This document shows, in pieces, positions 46,931-59,605 of a stretch of DNA of 64,000 nt. The DNA is taken from contig OY726564.1 of assembly GCA_963383645.1 (NCBI GenBank), forward strand, positions 113,076,040 through 113,140,039, written 5' to 3'. The notes under the pieces were generated by a model. The model did not search any database, had not been told where the DNA came from, and saw nothing but the letters and a program-made list of their open reading frames with translations. Every line of letters begins with the position of its first letter. Position 1 is the stretch's first letter. The position numbers and the translations under genes were made by a program. Origin of the DNA: Muscardinus avellanarius (Eukaryota; Chordata; Mammalia; Rodentia; Gliridae).

Positions 46931-47130
46931 AGCCGGGCGTGGTGGCACACGCTTGTAATCCCCACGCTTGGGAAGCTGAGACAGGAGGATCGCACAGGTT
47001 CGAAGCCAGCCTCAGCTACTTAGTGAGGCTCTCAGCAACTTAGTGAGACCCTGTTTCCAAATAAAATATAAAAAATAGGTCTGGAGGTGTAGCCTGGAGG
47101 TAGAAAAGCCCCTGGGTTCCATCCCTGGTA

Positions 47131-47133
<3 letters not shown>
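46931..47133 (+). mobile_element. B1-dID SINE, intermediate type, with target-site duplication
   Basis: Agccgggcgtggtggcacac, then the young-type gcacaggttcgaagccagcc, then the old-type gctacttagtgaggctctca block. The ID half is taggtctggaggtgtagcct. The 10 bp duplication agttggtttt is at 46921-46930 and 47175-47184. Confidence 0.94.

Positions 47134-47172
<39 letters not shown>
47134..47172. repeat. (AC)n at SINE tail
   Basis: About 19 AC units between the SINE body and its right target-site duplication, showing that the array is part of the inserted element. Confidence 0.96.
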
Positions 47173-47177
<5 letters not shown>

Positions 47178-47497
47178 TGGTTTTGGAAAGTCCTGTGTTT
47201 TAATGGAAAATAGGGCAGAGGTCATGTGTGGCAGGAGCCCAGGCCCGGGGAGCTAGAGCACAGGTTGGCCTCATAAAACTGCTCATTAAACGGCTGTGTC
47301 CTGCAGCAAAGGCAAATAAATGAGCTCAGGGAAGAGAGCCACAGAACTTGTCTAGAAAGACTTCCATGAAGGACTGAAAACGGCCCTCCCCAGCCACGAG
47401 AAACGTGCAGTCGCTGCGACACAGCACGCACTTAAAAGGCTTAAAGTCCTCACCTGCGAACGCCTGGATTTGACCTTCTGCCAAGAGCTACTTAATG

Positions 47498-47560
47498 GGT
47501 GTGTGTGTGTGTGTGTTTCTTTGTGTGTGTGCATGAGTGTGTGCACATGTGTGTGTCTAT
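47498..47560. repeat. (TG)n, interrupted
   Basis: Two TG runs separated by tttctt and gcatgag. A CA array follows at 47621. Confidence 0.88.
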
Positions 47561-47620
47561 GTTTTAATTTTTCCAGACAGACTGTATGATGAGCAAAAAA
47601 TAAACAAAAAAGATGTGTAC

Positions 47621-47652
<32 letters not shown>

Positions 47653-47653
47653 C
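47621..47653. repeat. (CA)n microsatellite
   Basis: About 15 CA units with one aaac interruption. The TG run 60 bp to the left is its reverse complement, so the pair could form a hairpin. Confidence 0.9.
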
Positions 47654-47780
47654 CCAGAGCTCTGTAAAAACAGCATGAAAACACCCCAGTTCGTACCCCT
47701 TCCCCACATTCTGGTTCACACTCAGCCTATTCACAAGTTCTACATGGATTTCCGACACCAATCCCAAATTAAAAGGAAGA

Positions 47781-47812
47781 CAATAATAATAATAATAATA
47801 ATAATAACAATA
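47781..47812. repeat. (AAT)n microsatellite
   Basis: About 10 AAT units. Confidence 0.93.
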
Positions 47813-48753
47813 CATCTTGATGATTTACAGGGTGACGATTCTCTGCATTTCAGCCTCTTACTCTATAGAAAATGGAGGTTGAGACGTTTAAGACTATTAA
47901 TAGCAATGGCTGGCTATTATAACAGCGAGGGCAAAATGGTGACGGTCGGGAGGCCTTCTAAGAAGGCAGTCAGCCCCGGGGCAGCTCAGACAGACTGCTG
48001 ACACAACGGCTGGCTGGCTTCAGGGCCCCAAGCCAAAACCAACATCAACAGGCAGCAGGAACCTCCCTTACACAGGGACTGCACAGATCCCGGCCGATGA
48101 AGTTTGTGTGTGTGTGTGGGGGGGGGGCGTCCAGACACCCACCTCATTTTTAATGGAGATCCAGTGACAGCCCAGGCCCTCTCGGAGCCACCAGAGGGGC
48201 ATCCTGGCCGACTCTCCCTGTGCCAGTGAGGCTGGCTCACAGCAAGCTGACTGTCCCACCCAGAAGCGCATGCTGTGGTCCAAATCGACAGCAGGACTTC
48301 CCGCTATAGCTCTCTTTGGGCCCTTTCCGCTGTGCCTAGCAAGGGGAAGAGGGACCCAGACAGGATATGCGCATGGAGGCTTTAAAATTTTAGTTTATTT
48401 TTTTCAGAGTAGAAGGAATCATGGATGGCAAGGTTCCCGTTTTGTTTCTTGGACTTATTTTATCTTAAGGAAAGCAGTCTGGAGCTGGCTTGTGAGAAGC
48501 AATGACTCCATCCCAGGGAGACCCCTGCTGACGAGGGCTTCCTGCCAACACAGCTCGGCCTCCGCAGGTTTGGTCCTCTGGGTCCTTGCTGTTTCTGGGT
48601 GGTGGAGGAGGGACCTGCCCGAGAGCCTTGCCGAGATTTGACTAAAATAAAAATATGGAGCTATTTCACAAGGCCGAACCAAATCTCACATCCTGAGAGA
48701 TAGCTGAGACATTTGAGAAACACGTCTTGGCAACGATAGAGCGTCATTTCCTG

Positions 48754-48798
48754 CTTCCTTCCTTCCTTCCTTCTTTCCTTCCTTCCTTCCTTCCCCTC

Positions 48799-48850
<52 letters not shown>

Positions 48851-48851
48851 T
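48754..48851. repeat. (TTCC)n(TTTC)n compound tract
   Basis: TTCC units change to TTTC units midway. It is almost pure pyrimidine for nearly 100 bp. Confidence 0.95.
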
Positions 48852-49011
48852 TGCTATAAAAAGGGTATTTCCAAATCCACTCAGCTCAAAACCAAACTAA
48901 ACAAAGCCACCCGGCTCCTCCTTTTCTCACTAACTTCTAACACACTTTCCTTGGGACTAATGATGCCTTTTACTTTAGTAGATTTAAAAGCCTAGCCTTG
49001 TGCTAGTTTAC

Positions 49012-49014
<3 letters not shown>

Positions 49015-49058
<44 letters not shown>
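49015..49058. repeat. (AC)n microsatellite
   Basis: About 22 AC units with no SINE attached. Confidence 0.95.
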
Positions 49059-49061
<3 letters not shown>

Positions 49062-49754
49062 AGCAAGACTTAAAGCCTCTCATTTTTTATTCTTGAAGTC
49101 CAGAAAGGGAAACTGTTATTCTGTGCCAAGGGACACAGCCATTCATTATTATTTTTTCTTTCTTTCTCCCAGTGTACTCTCCCAACAGGATTAAGAGCAG
49201 CCTGGGATGTGGGGTTTGAAGGCAGAGGGAGGAGAGAATCGGGAGGGGGAAAAAGATGGCCTTTCAACAGCCGCTACACACTGCGTCCACACAGTGGGAG
49301 CCCTGTGCTCTGGCTCCTCGGCTTCCTTCCTGTGGAGCCTGGCCTGCCCACTTCTACTGAAGCCTGCCCTGAAGTCTCTGGCTAACACAGGGCGAGAGGA
49401 AGCTGATGGATGGCCTTACCAAGCGAGGGGTCAGTGGGGAGGCCGAAGGAAGCTATTATAACCCCACCTCTGATTTTTTAAAAAAACAAATTCACCTTGA
49501 AGTAACTTCAGTCTTATAAAAGGTGGCAAAATGAATGCACAGAATTCCTACGTCTCTTTCACTCTCATTCCCGGAGTGTGGACATCTTACAAAGATCACG
49601 CGGTGATATCAATTTTAGGATACTGACATGGTTAACCCTACTGTGGCGGAGAGTCCGATCCTGGATCACACTCTGCGCTCTGTTTTATCAGCCTCTTTTC
49701 ATTTGGAGGATACATCTCTTTTTTTAAAATCTTGAGTTCCTTTAATACTATTTG

Positions 49755-49948
49755 GGGGCGTGCCGCCAGAGACTGAGCCCAGGGGCACTCTACCTCCAGG
49801 TTCTGAGCTGCTCGCCCAGGTCCCTTCCCATCCCCACCTTTTCTAAACAGGGTTTTGCTAGATTGCTGAGGCTGACCTCAAACCTGAGATTCTCCTGTCT
49901 CCGCCTCCTAGGTACTGAGATTATGGGCGTGCATCACCATGCCTAGCG
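49755..49948 (-). mobile_element. B1-dID SINE, diverged
   Basis: Ggggcgtgccgccagagact to gcatcaccatgcctagc. The linker between the two halves has lost its poly-T character. Confidence 0.8.
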
Positions 49949-51959
49949 CTTTTGAAGACTACTGACCGGATTTTGTGTGTATTGCCCCTCAATTTGAGCT
50001 TGGCTGATGTTTTCTTATGACTAATTTCAAATTGTTTTGGGCAAGAAAAGCACATAAACTTTGTGCCGTTCTTAATGCACTGTGTCAGGAAATGTGTCCC
50101 TCGCTCTGCCCCCTTGCTGTAAACTGGTTGTTTGGTGAGATGGCGTTTTCTACGCTGCCCCACTCTCAAGTCCCTGTCTTCTCTGCTATGGAATCAGTGA
50201 GCACCTTGTGGCCGACACTCCGAGGCTGTGTGAATCTCCTGTTTTTCATCATCCTTTTCCAATCCATTTGACATCCACATTTCTTACTGTGATGTTTTTA
50301 TAATGGATGACTTTTAAAATTTTTCCTTCGCGCTGACTTTATTAACTGGAATCTTACTGTGAAGAAGAGCTTCCCCTTCTGTCATTTAATCTATCGCCCA
50401 CCCATTTGATCCAGGTAAGTCTTGTTTCTAACTTTATTGTATGGATTATAGTCTGCCATGACCATCATTTTGTTGCTGAAATCGTCCCAGGGTTAGCCCC
50501 GAGAGCCTCCTTGGACTTGCTTTTCGTGTCCTTTTCATATGCTGGACCATAATTTGTGGAGCACCTCCTTACTTTCTGTCTCGCTGAGACATCCCAGGCT
50601 CGGCCTGTGCTACCACACTCTACCTCTGGAGCGTCTCCAAGGAACCCTGGCTTCTTTTACTGGAGAATGGTATACAGTAACCTGATCTTTCACTGTGAGT
50701 CACAGGGAATACATAACTCTCCTAGTGGTAAAACGCCTCCAGTAGGGTAGGGAGAAACCAGGGCTCTGCATTTTCATTGTTTCATTGGGAGAGGAAACAT
50801 TTTCTCAACCATAAACGTCAACATCGTATGTCCTTCCAGGCTCACTCCAAGCTGGAAATCCCTGTTAGATGATGACCTAGAGTCATATGATTTTAAGATC
50901 AATAAGGAAAACCAAAACAAAACAAAATGCAAAGAAACACCCAAAGTATCTATGGATCTTTCATACAAATTAAAAACCCACCCAAATTTTCAGTGTTTAG
51001 CAGAGTGTAAATAAATTAAAATGAGCAAATCTTGTTTCAAAGTATTTAATGCTTTTTCCAGATTGCTCTGTGACTCACTGAACAAAAGATGATGAAAACC
51101 TGTCAGTGGTGATACCCATTTGCTGTCCATATTTGTGAGAAGACACTCTCTCCTTTTGGGCTTTTAGGCACCAGATGTTACTTTCGCTGCTCTTAAATGA
51201 TGGCGTAGAATCACTTAAAGGTTGACTCATTCTTTTTCCATATTCCTTCTGGATCATTTTCCTTTTTCCTTAAGTGCACCCTTTCCTTTCATTCTTTTTA
51301 CTTTTGGTGGTAGCATGTCTGGTTTTGTTGTCTGGAAATGTCTTCCTGAGGCCACACTTTAAAATGACACTTTCAATGTCCAGGCCTAAGCAGCCCTGTG
51401 TCTCTCTGCACTCCGGAGATAACTCCACTATGTTTGTTTTCTACTCTTGTTCCTTGGTAGCTCTGGTGCATTCTCCCTCCTCGGGATGCTTTTAAGTTTG
51501 TGTCTTTGGCTTTGGTCTTCTTCAGTGTCCTTATAATGGGGCTCTGCGTGCCACCTTCAAATTTATGACTTTCATCAAGTCTCGAAAAAAATACTGTTAC
51601 TTGCTCATTCTCTTCTAGAACGATGATTAAACATATACTAGATCTTCACATCCTAACTTCTTATCTCAGCTACATTTCCTAACTTTCCCCTCTTTCTATG
51701 TCGCCTTCTGGATAGTATTTAGTTATTCATCTAATCAGGTCCAGGAGTTTGCTTGTGGGCTTGTTTATTATGAGGTGGTCCACACAATAACCGACTGTAT
51801 ACATCTCTTCCCAATTCTGTGCTCACTGATACTGCATTCACGACTTAAAATTGGCCGTGGTAGCATTATTTACACCATTGAAACTGGCGATTGCTACAAA
51901 ACAGGGTTTTTTTCCCTGCTGGAAAGCTAGTCATTAGACATCTACTGGCGCACCACCGC

Positions 51960-52340
51960 ACATGACCCATTTTACCTCATCTCTTCAGCGGTTCAGTCTA
52001 TTCATAAAGTTCTAATGTCAATACCTGCATTTTTTATTTCTAAAAGTTCGACTTGGCTACTTATAATCTTTGCCTTTAAAAACACAGCGTTCTTTTCTCA
52101 CACTTGTGCTTTTGCTCTTTCTTCAAACATTTTTAGCATCATTCAAAATCTTCCCTCCTGTCCATTACAGTCTTGGCTCCCTTGCGGTGGCTTCTCCGTA
52201 CCCTTCCACACGTTGTCTTTTGTCTCCGTGCTCAGCGGGGCGACGCTGTGTGAATCCCCGCAGGTCTGATAAGAGGGTATGTTCCACCAGAGAATATTCA
52301 CCTTCCTACAGGATCCCGGACAGCTTCTAACTTGTGTCCA
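51960..52340 (-). mobile_element. Possible L1M-type 3' end, antisense
   Basis: Cattttttatttctaaaagttcgacttggctac resembles the antisense of the 3' region of old L1M elements ('tttttatttctagaatttccatttgg'). No coding L1 sequence adjoins. This is a tentative call by eye. Confidence 0.4.
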
Positions 52341-52702
52341 TTTGTTACTCTCAGCTTTGTGTCTTCTTGACCAGGCACTAATCTGAAGTCCAAAGGCACG
52401 ATAGGAGAACTATGAAAATAGATCCTTAGGGGTTTCTCTTCTTCTCTTTTTTGTGTTTTTCTCAGAAGCCAGACCGAGACAGATAGCTTTCCTTGTTTTC
52501 TCTCTCTACTGGCAAGTAGACTCGTTATGATCGGCCATTTCCCTGTAGGTATAGTTCTGTGATGGTCCCGGGTTACTGTAAGTCTTGATTCTGGTTCTCC
52601 ATCTTTTCTACCATCTCCATGACCGTGCCAATCCAAAGCCCTGGGTATGGTGATAACAAACGCCCCAAGGCCAGCTGTGGCGTCTCCACTGGCTTAACCC
52701 TC

Positions 52703-53026
52703 TGTTATGGTTTGGACATAAAATGCCTCCCAGAGAGGCTCATGTGTTAGACAATGCAGTCAGGTTGGGAGGCCGAGCATGGGTGGCTCACTGGTCATGT
52801 GGCCCTGGGGGCTGTATCTTTCCCTAGCCCCTTTCTCTCTTTCCTTCTGCTTCCTGGTCACCATGAGGCGAGAGCAGCTTTTATCTGCCGTGTCCTCCAG
52901 CCCGGCCACTGCACCATTTCTGCTCTGGAGCTGGACCATGGGCCTCTGAAACCAAGAGCCTCAAATGAAACTTTCTCCCTCTAAGTCACTCCTGTCAGGT
53001 CACAGCAATGGAAAGGCTGACTAAAA
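52703..53026 (+). mobile_element. LTR remnant, ERVL-MaLR type
   Basis: It starts tgttatggtttggacataaa and has ggctcatgtgttag, ctgcttcctggtcaccatgag and ctctgaaaccaagagcctca near the end, finishing caatggaaaggctgactaaa. This is the order of motifs in MaLR solo LTRs. It is shorter than usual, so parts are deleted. Confidence 0.7.
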
Positions 53027-53172
53027 CTCCTTCTCCTTTTTGGTATCATCTTAATTTCCTCACCAAAGGCTCTCTAATCTTCAGGGAGACACTTACAAGA
53101 GGACTTGACATACTGTCCTCAGTACGGCTGGATATTTTGAAGTTAAGAGAGCCAGTTAAAATGACAAACACA

Positions 53173-53368
53173 GCCGGGCGTGGCGGTGCACGCTTGTAAT
53201 CCCTGCGCTTGGGAGGCTGAGACAGGAGGATCGCACAGGCTCGAAGCCAGCCTCGGCTACTTAGTGAGGCTCTCAGCAACTTAGTGAGACCCTGTTCCCA
53301 AATAAAATAGGTCTGGGAGTATAGCCCGGAGGTAGAAAGCCTCTGGGTTCCACCACAGTACCACCAAA
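53173..53368 (+). mobile_element. B1-dID SINE, intermediate type
   Basis: Agccgggcgtggcggtgcac to ccaccacagtaccaccaaaa. It carries the young-type aataggtctgggagtatagc ID half and the old-type ggctacttagtgaggctctc block. Confidence 0.92.
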
Positions 53369-53370
53369 AG

Positions 53371-53412
53371 ACACACACACACACACACATACACACACAC
53401 ACACACACACAC
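53371..53412. repeat. (AC)n at SINE tail
   Basis: About 20 AC units with one atac interruption, forming the tail of the preceding SINE. Confidence 0.94.
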
Positions 53413-53879
53413 GGAACAAAACTCACCAAAAAGCAAAGTCCACATGTGTTTGGGACCTTACTGTAGTTCAGAAAAATAATGACTTAAGAGCTCTGATTGG
53501 TGCTCAGCACTTTCTTTTTCTTCAGATGTTCTAAAGTAAAAATTCCTTATAACACACACGCATTGAGTAGCACTATGCATTAACACTATGATTAGCCAAT
53601 TCAGAACAGTTATTGATTCTGAGAAAACACACTACAAACTACGAATAAATACAATCAGAGGTTGCAACTAAAACAATTTATATCCTAACTATCATTTCTG
53701 GGGGTCAAATTTTATTTGGTTTCTACATCCTGTGGACTTCTAATTTCCTTTAATGCTAATGACAACACTGTACGCTTGTACACAGCACTGTGTGAATACA
53801 GAAGAATACAGTTTTTATATTATTTTATTACTATTGTTTTTAGATTTAGTTGAATTTTGTGATGTAAGTAGACACAATA

Positions 53880-53990
53880 TTTTCTGTTTGTAGAAACTAG
53901 GAGTCAAGAGATTTGCATTGTTTTTCCAAGGCCATATTAGCTAAAGCATTAGAATTAAAATCCAGGTTTCTAAACTATGTTCAGTTATCA
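53880..53990 (+). mobile_element. MIR fragment
   Basis: Ttccaaggccatattagctaaagcattagaattaaaatccaggtttct follows the MIR segment 'gcccaaggtcacacagctagtaagtggcagagccgggattcgaacccaggtc'. Confidence 0.6.
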
Positions 53991-54127
53991 AGAACAAAAG
54001 TCCATCAGGAAGACTGAGGGGGTGTTATCCATGTCTATGGGGAGGAAGATCCTGCTGGAGTAGAAGGATGCGTGATTATGTCCTGGGGGGAGATGGATAG
54101 ATTTCAGCTGGTGGTTCCTCTAAAAAC

Positions 54128-54151
54128 TTCAGTTTGACTTTTCAAACTGAA
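54128..54151. repeat. Perfect 10 bp inverted repeat
   Basis: Arms ttcagtttga and tcaaactgaa are separated by four bases. It lies immediately beside the AT-rich array at 54157-54295. Confidence 0.85.
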
Positions 54152-54156
54152 AAAAT

Positions 54157-54295
54157 GATTAAAAAATGATGAATAAAATAAATAGATTAAATAAATAGAT
54201 TAAATAAATAATAAATAAATAATAATAAATAAATAAATAATAAATAAATAAATAATAAATAATAAAATAAATAGATTAAAAAATGATGAATAAAA
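54157..54295. repeat. (AAAT)n/(AATA)n array bracketed by a 22 bp direct repeat
   Basis: The array of aataaata and gattaaataaata units is flanked by identical 22 bp copies at 54157-54178 and 54274-54295, both beginning gattaaaaaatgatgaat. Confidence 0.92.
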
Positions 54296-54964
54296 CTCTG
54301 GAGAAAAACACTTAGCTTCCTGCATTCTTTACCACATAGTTTCAGTCTACAAACGTTAATTTCGTTATTAGTGAGATTAGGATGAGACTGGCATAAACCT
54401 TAGGAACACTGAACAACGAAGACTCGTTTTTAGTATAAACCAGAAATGGTCAAATCTATGATTGGAAAGAATGCACACAGGTGCGTGTGTGAGTGATCTG
54501 GGCTTCAGGGAGCAGGAAGGCGGACCTGTGCGAGAGGCTGAAGGAGAGGGTCAGGCGGGCCGCCTGCCTGGGTAAAGGTGGCTGCGGCAGCTGGTGCCCG
54601 TGCAGGTGCGGCGGGGAGAGGAGTCGTGGGTGGGGATGGGAGCTGGGGAGACGGGGATGCAACAGAGAGGCTCGTTTCAGAGCCTCCTGCCCTGGACTGC
54701 GGTGTGAACACTTGGAAGATTTTTAAGGACAGGACGTGATGAATCTCTATCGTGTTTGCTTCTCTGTACTGAAAGTATTTTTCAAGACAATTTGACCTGC
54801 ACTTGATTTTCATTCACATAAATCAAACAACCCGGGTCTCTTATGGTTCAGAGGGCAGATGGTACACACAGGCCTTCCCCAGTGAGTGAACAGATACGTT
54901 AGAAACCAGAGGCCCAGGGTCCTGAATGCTTGTGTGTGTGTGTGCACGCGCGCGCATGCACAGT

Positions 54965-55140
54965 GGGGCTAATCCAGGAGCATTCTACCTCTGAGCCACA
55001 CACCCAACCCTATTTTATTTTATTTATTTTTTTATTTTGAAACGGGGTCTTGCTAATTTGCCAAGGCTGTCCTCAAACCTGTGATCTGCCTGTCTCAACC
55101 TCCCAAGAACTGGGGTAACTGGTGTGTGCCACAACACCTG
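54965..55140 (-). mobile_element. B1-dID SINE, old type
   Basis: Ggggctaatccaggagcatt to gtgccacaacacctgg. A tgtgtgcacgcgcgcgcatg tract adjoins its tail. Confidence 0.83.
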
Positions 55141-55178
55141 GATTTTTGCCTGTATCTTTTTTTTTTTTTTTTTTTTTT

Positions 55179-55351
55179 GGTGGTACTGGGGTTCCTGGAA
55201 GCCCGTCTATCTCCGGGCTACACTCCCAGACCTATTTTATTTTTGGAAACAGGGTCTCCTAAGCCAGCACGGCTGGCTTCGAACCTGCGCGATCCTCCTG
55301 TCTCTGCCTCCCAAGCGCGGGGATTACAAGCGTGCGCCACCACGCCCGGCC
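55179..55351 (-). mobile_element. B1-dID SINE, young type B, with 14 bp target-site duplication
   Basis: Ggtggtactggggttcctgg to ccaccacgcccggcc, preceded by a poly-T tail. The duplication tgcctgtatctttt is at 55147-55160 and 55353-55366, exact. No substitutions are evident in the diagnostic regions, so this is among the youngest insertions. Confidence 0.97.
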
Positions 55352-58300
55352 GTGCCTGTATCTTTTAAAGATGCACAAGAATCATGAAGGAAAAGAGGTG
55401 ATAAGATTTTCTTTGCCACCGTAACTGCAGAAGCTGAGACAGTTGGCGTGTTTATAACCAGGGGTATACCCCAGGCAGCCTCCAGAAAACACCCATATTG
55501 CTTACATGATTGTGTCAGCTAAAGGGAAGGTCACAGGTGGATCCCAGGTTTGCTAAAATGTTCAGCAGCTCAATTTCCATACGGTTTTCATTGCCCCTGT
55601 GTTTTAGTCTCCCTTCCTCGATGGTCACGCTATGGTGGTTTAGGAATGTTTCTTTCCTTCAGAAAAGTTCTAAGTAGATAATTGGTACAGAGGACTAGGT
55701 GTTCAAGCCCTACACAGACTGTGCCTCCTTATTTCTAAATAATGTTCCTATAACAAGAGAAAGTGTTCACATGACAAATACAGATGGTTCTCAGCTAATC
55801 CTAGGGCTATAGCCCAATAAATATTGTACATCACAAATGAATTTATGCTAAGTGAGATGACTCAGTTATAAAAAGTAAAAGGTGGGATATTCTTCATATG
55901 TGAAAGCTCGGGGAAAACTGGGGCACAGGAGACTCCAGACAGAGGAGGAGAAACCTGAGTGGAGTGAGGAGGGGACGTCACTGAAGGAGACAGAGAGGGG
56001 AGGGAGACGTGAAGAGGAAAAGACTTCAGTGGACATGACGTACATCACACACTTGTCAAAGCCAATCACTGCGCTGAGCCCCGGAAGGTGGGGTGGGAAC
56101 GGGGAGCTTAGCCAGTGCCGCACGCATGGGTGCCTCTATCACCCGGACTTCATCAAGACGTGTGATTTCAATGAAGCAATAAAAATTAATGCGTGTTAAC
56201 ACTTCAACATTAAAAATTCATTGAATACTCCTAGACTGCCAAATGTCATAGGACAGCAACACGGGCAACAGCGGTGTGGGAGAAACTGTGCAGTGTGGGC
56301 TACGTCCCTTTGTGATCACGTGGGTGACCCGGAAGGAGCTTCCGCGAGCCTTCACTGCCCGGCATCATGAGAGAGCATCACACCGCCTATTTCTAGCTGG
56401 AGGGGGAAGAAATCCAAATTCAGTGTGGTGTCTACTAAATGCATTATCACTTCAGTGCCATAGTAAAGTTGAAAAAAAGAAAAGAGAAAAAATAAAAAAA
56501 ACCAAGGTAGGTTGGGGATTTCTGTACTCAACAAAAACGAATCAGGACTTCAGTCAACAAAATGACATTTCCATCTTGAACACACTGGCAATTTTATTAA
56601 GATTCAATCTCTCCACCTTCAGAGGCAAATCCTGGCAAACCCATAAACTGCAACTTTTCATGAATTCTGACCCTGGTAACGAGACGTGTATGGCAGGTTT
56701 AGGTTCAAAAGTGCATCCCTGCCTTTTGTCAGTGGATGATGTGAAATCGACCAGGGGAATGGGGTCTAGTATCGCGCACACAGCTGTACTCTGAGAAGTA
56801 ATCTTAGACATTGGGATAATGTATGTCCAAGCCGTGCAAAACCACATCCCGCCAGCAGATCCTTATGCCTCTGGGCACAGCACTGTTTATTGTATTAGTC
56901 TCCTCGGGCTGGGAAGCTGAGGGATTGGAATGCATTGCTTAAGCCTTTCATCCCCAGCTGCCCAGAGGTGGACACGTTCTGACCTCCAGCATTAAAGCAC
57001 TCTCGGGCAGAATTTCATATACCATCCCACCAAGAATGAGCTCAGAGAACACTGATAAAGACATCCTGTTTCAGAAAAACACTGTGAAACAAACTTCTCA
57101 GCTCTCAAGTAATTTCACTGTCTCCTGATCATCTGATTTGGGTAGCAGCCTGCTTTTCTTTGACCTATGTATAAAGTAAAAGGGTGTCTTGAAATGGTGT
57201 CTTAGATTTTATTTCCTCCCCCTACACCACTAACTTGAAAACACCAGAGATTATTTTCCTGAAAATACAGAAAAAGCTCCTAAGCTGAGACCTGACGTAT
57301 TGAATTTCGGCCTGAAGGATTTTTTTTTTTTTTTTTTTGAGTTGATGGTTTATACTAAAAATGCTGACAGATGTCTAACAGCCTCCCAAAGAGACCTGAG
57401 GGAGGCCCAGGCCGCAGACCGTGTGGCTGCTCTCAAAGTGCTAAATTCTTGTTACCAAACAATTTGACTTTTAAAAAATTCCCACCATTTGTTACATTAA
57501 AATTTTAACAGACTTGGAGAAAGCCACTGATTATAACAGAAGTTTTGAAACTCGCTAATTCCAATTTTGCTTTTTTTTTTTTTTCTGGAACACAGGAAAT
57601 TCTATCTCTTCTATCACTATAAAAGGTCAGATAAGAGCCAGGCTTCAAACAACGACCTTGAAAGGCAGAAGGTAGATATCTTTTAAAAAGTTGCTCTAGG
57701 AAGCCCGTAGTAAGCATTTGATAGATCTCTAGTGGTGAGCTTTTTTCTCTGGGATATTTAAACATGAGTCAGAAAAATACAGTCCACAGAAGCCTGGAAC
57801 AACTGAATGCCTCTAAGTGTTCTACAGGAATCGCAGGCGTCCCCAGGAGGGCAGTCGTTTAAAGAGTGCCAGTGGATGCCAGAGAATTTCAGCCATGAGA
57901 AGGAAGAAGACGTGAATCGTACTTTTGTCTCAGGGTGAAGTGGAATTTCAGACAGGCTCCATTTTGGATAATTTCATTTAGCCTGCCGAGGTTTCCCCAT
58001 GTTGTCCCGGTTGGCTTCCTACGTCCTGGCCTGCCTTAGAGTGTTAGGCACTGCTGTCGCCAGCTGCCTGTCTCCAGGCATATGCAGATCCATGAGTTTC
58101 CTGCTTGTATAAAACAATTTTTATGAATTGTGTCTTGTCTAAAAGAGAGGGGAACCATTTTATAAAGCAGGTGTAACCAAAGTAGAAAGCCACGCCTTTT
58201 CCTTCTCTGCAGTCTCTGATATTTTAGAAGATTATCTAGGTATGTCACTGCATCGCTGAGCTCTCTGGAGAACTGTTTCAGGTTACTTTTATCTCCAAAG

Positions 58301-59384
58301 TGAACTGCTATATCCTTTCTCCCTCTCTTGTGATAGAAAGATAGCTAAGCAATCTTCTTCTAGACTCCTTGAAGCGACATAAATAATTAAGTGGTACAGA
58401 ATGCTGGTTTGAAAAAAAAAAAAAAACTCTCTAAGTCCACCAGCACATGAAATCATTAGCAGGAGAAGGGTTTAACTGCAAGAAATATGCAAGCCAGTGG
58501 GGTAAAAATGGAAACGTATAAAAAATGCAAGCAATTTCACGATGTTATACTGAGTCACTAAGTCCCAAAGAATTGAAATTTCAAGCCGAGTGCCATTGAT
58601 TATCCAGAAGAAGGAAGACTTGCTATGTAGCTTTTATTCGATGTCTTCCTTGCTTAAAATGATACAGTGATTAGTTGAAAGGTAGAATAGAGCAGATCAT
58701 AAAAAGTCACTACCTACCAGGTTTATCAAGTGTGCACAATTTGGAATCAGAACAGGCATTTTGGTTTTCAGAAATCTGTTCCAGTTTAGCATCGCCAATG
58801 CACTTGGGGGACTCACATCTTACCACGCCCATGGTTCTGCCTCCCCCTCCGCCCCCTCTCTTGGCCTCAGGATGAGTTGTCTATATACATGAGGATTTAA
58901 GGCTTTTATGTTCCTAACCCCCAGCATCAGAGCAACCCTCTTCACATATCATTGTGTCATTACATGATTTTTTTTACATAACCACTTAATTCAAAAGAAT
59001 ACATCCTGAAGGCAAAAATACTCCGGTCAAACTGACCCAATTAACATGTGGGTTTTTAGAAGCTTAGTGAACATTGTCTTAATGTATTCCATTCTAGTCA
59101 AGCTGAACTCAGCAGATGCAAGTTTGAGACATTTTAAAATCCCATTTTGGAAAATGGATGTTTAGTAACGAATGGCTCTATTTGTACTACCTGGATAGAA
59201 AAGTCAGAACAGAATAGTTTATAATTATTTTCCTATTAAGGTGAGCTAACATCACTGTCAACTAAGTCCAGGACTACATGAGATTACAACTAGTAGACTA
59301 AAATATAGATTCTATATTTCTACACAGACTAGGAGAAGAAAATCAGTCCCCCAACAGAAACGGTCATATCTGCACCTGAAAGGC

Positions 59385-59605
59385 TCTAATGATAGCAGCT
59401 GCCACCGAGTCCTTCTAAGAGCCGAGGACTGAGCTTTCTAGACTGCACTTTCTCAAGCATTTTGAAGACTGTTGAAAGATGTGGGTTACCCACATTTGCA
59501 TGTGAAGAAGCTGGGTTTGAAAGGATGTAGTCATTTGTCTGGTAATCATACGATCCAGGATTCAAACACTTGTACCATTACAAAACAGTCAGTATGCTCT
59601 AAGTG
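59385..59605 (+). mobile_element. MIR, central part
   Basis: Catttgcatgtgaagaagctgggtttgaaaggatgtagtcatttgtctggtaatcatacgatccaggattcaaac follows the MIR core with its cagctggtaagt-like and ggattcaaac segments. Confidence 0.7.

Noticed and set aside
55860..56190. Purine-rich block as a possible retrocopied gene fragment
   Set aside because: No recognisable protein or repeat consensus, no poly-A tail, no target duplication seen.
56276..56794. A 172-residue plus-strand ORF, the longest in the window
   Set aside because: Composition is unremarkable, no domain or family is recognisable, and the plus-strand ORF has no splice-site, promoter or polyadenylation context. Chance ORFs of this size are expected in 64 kb.
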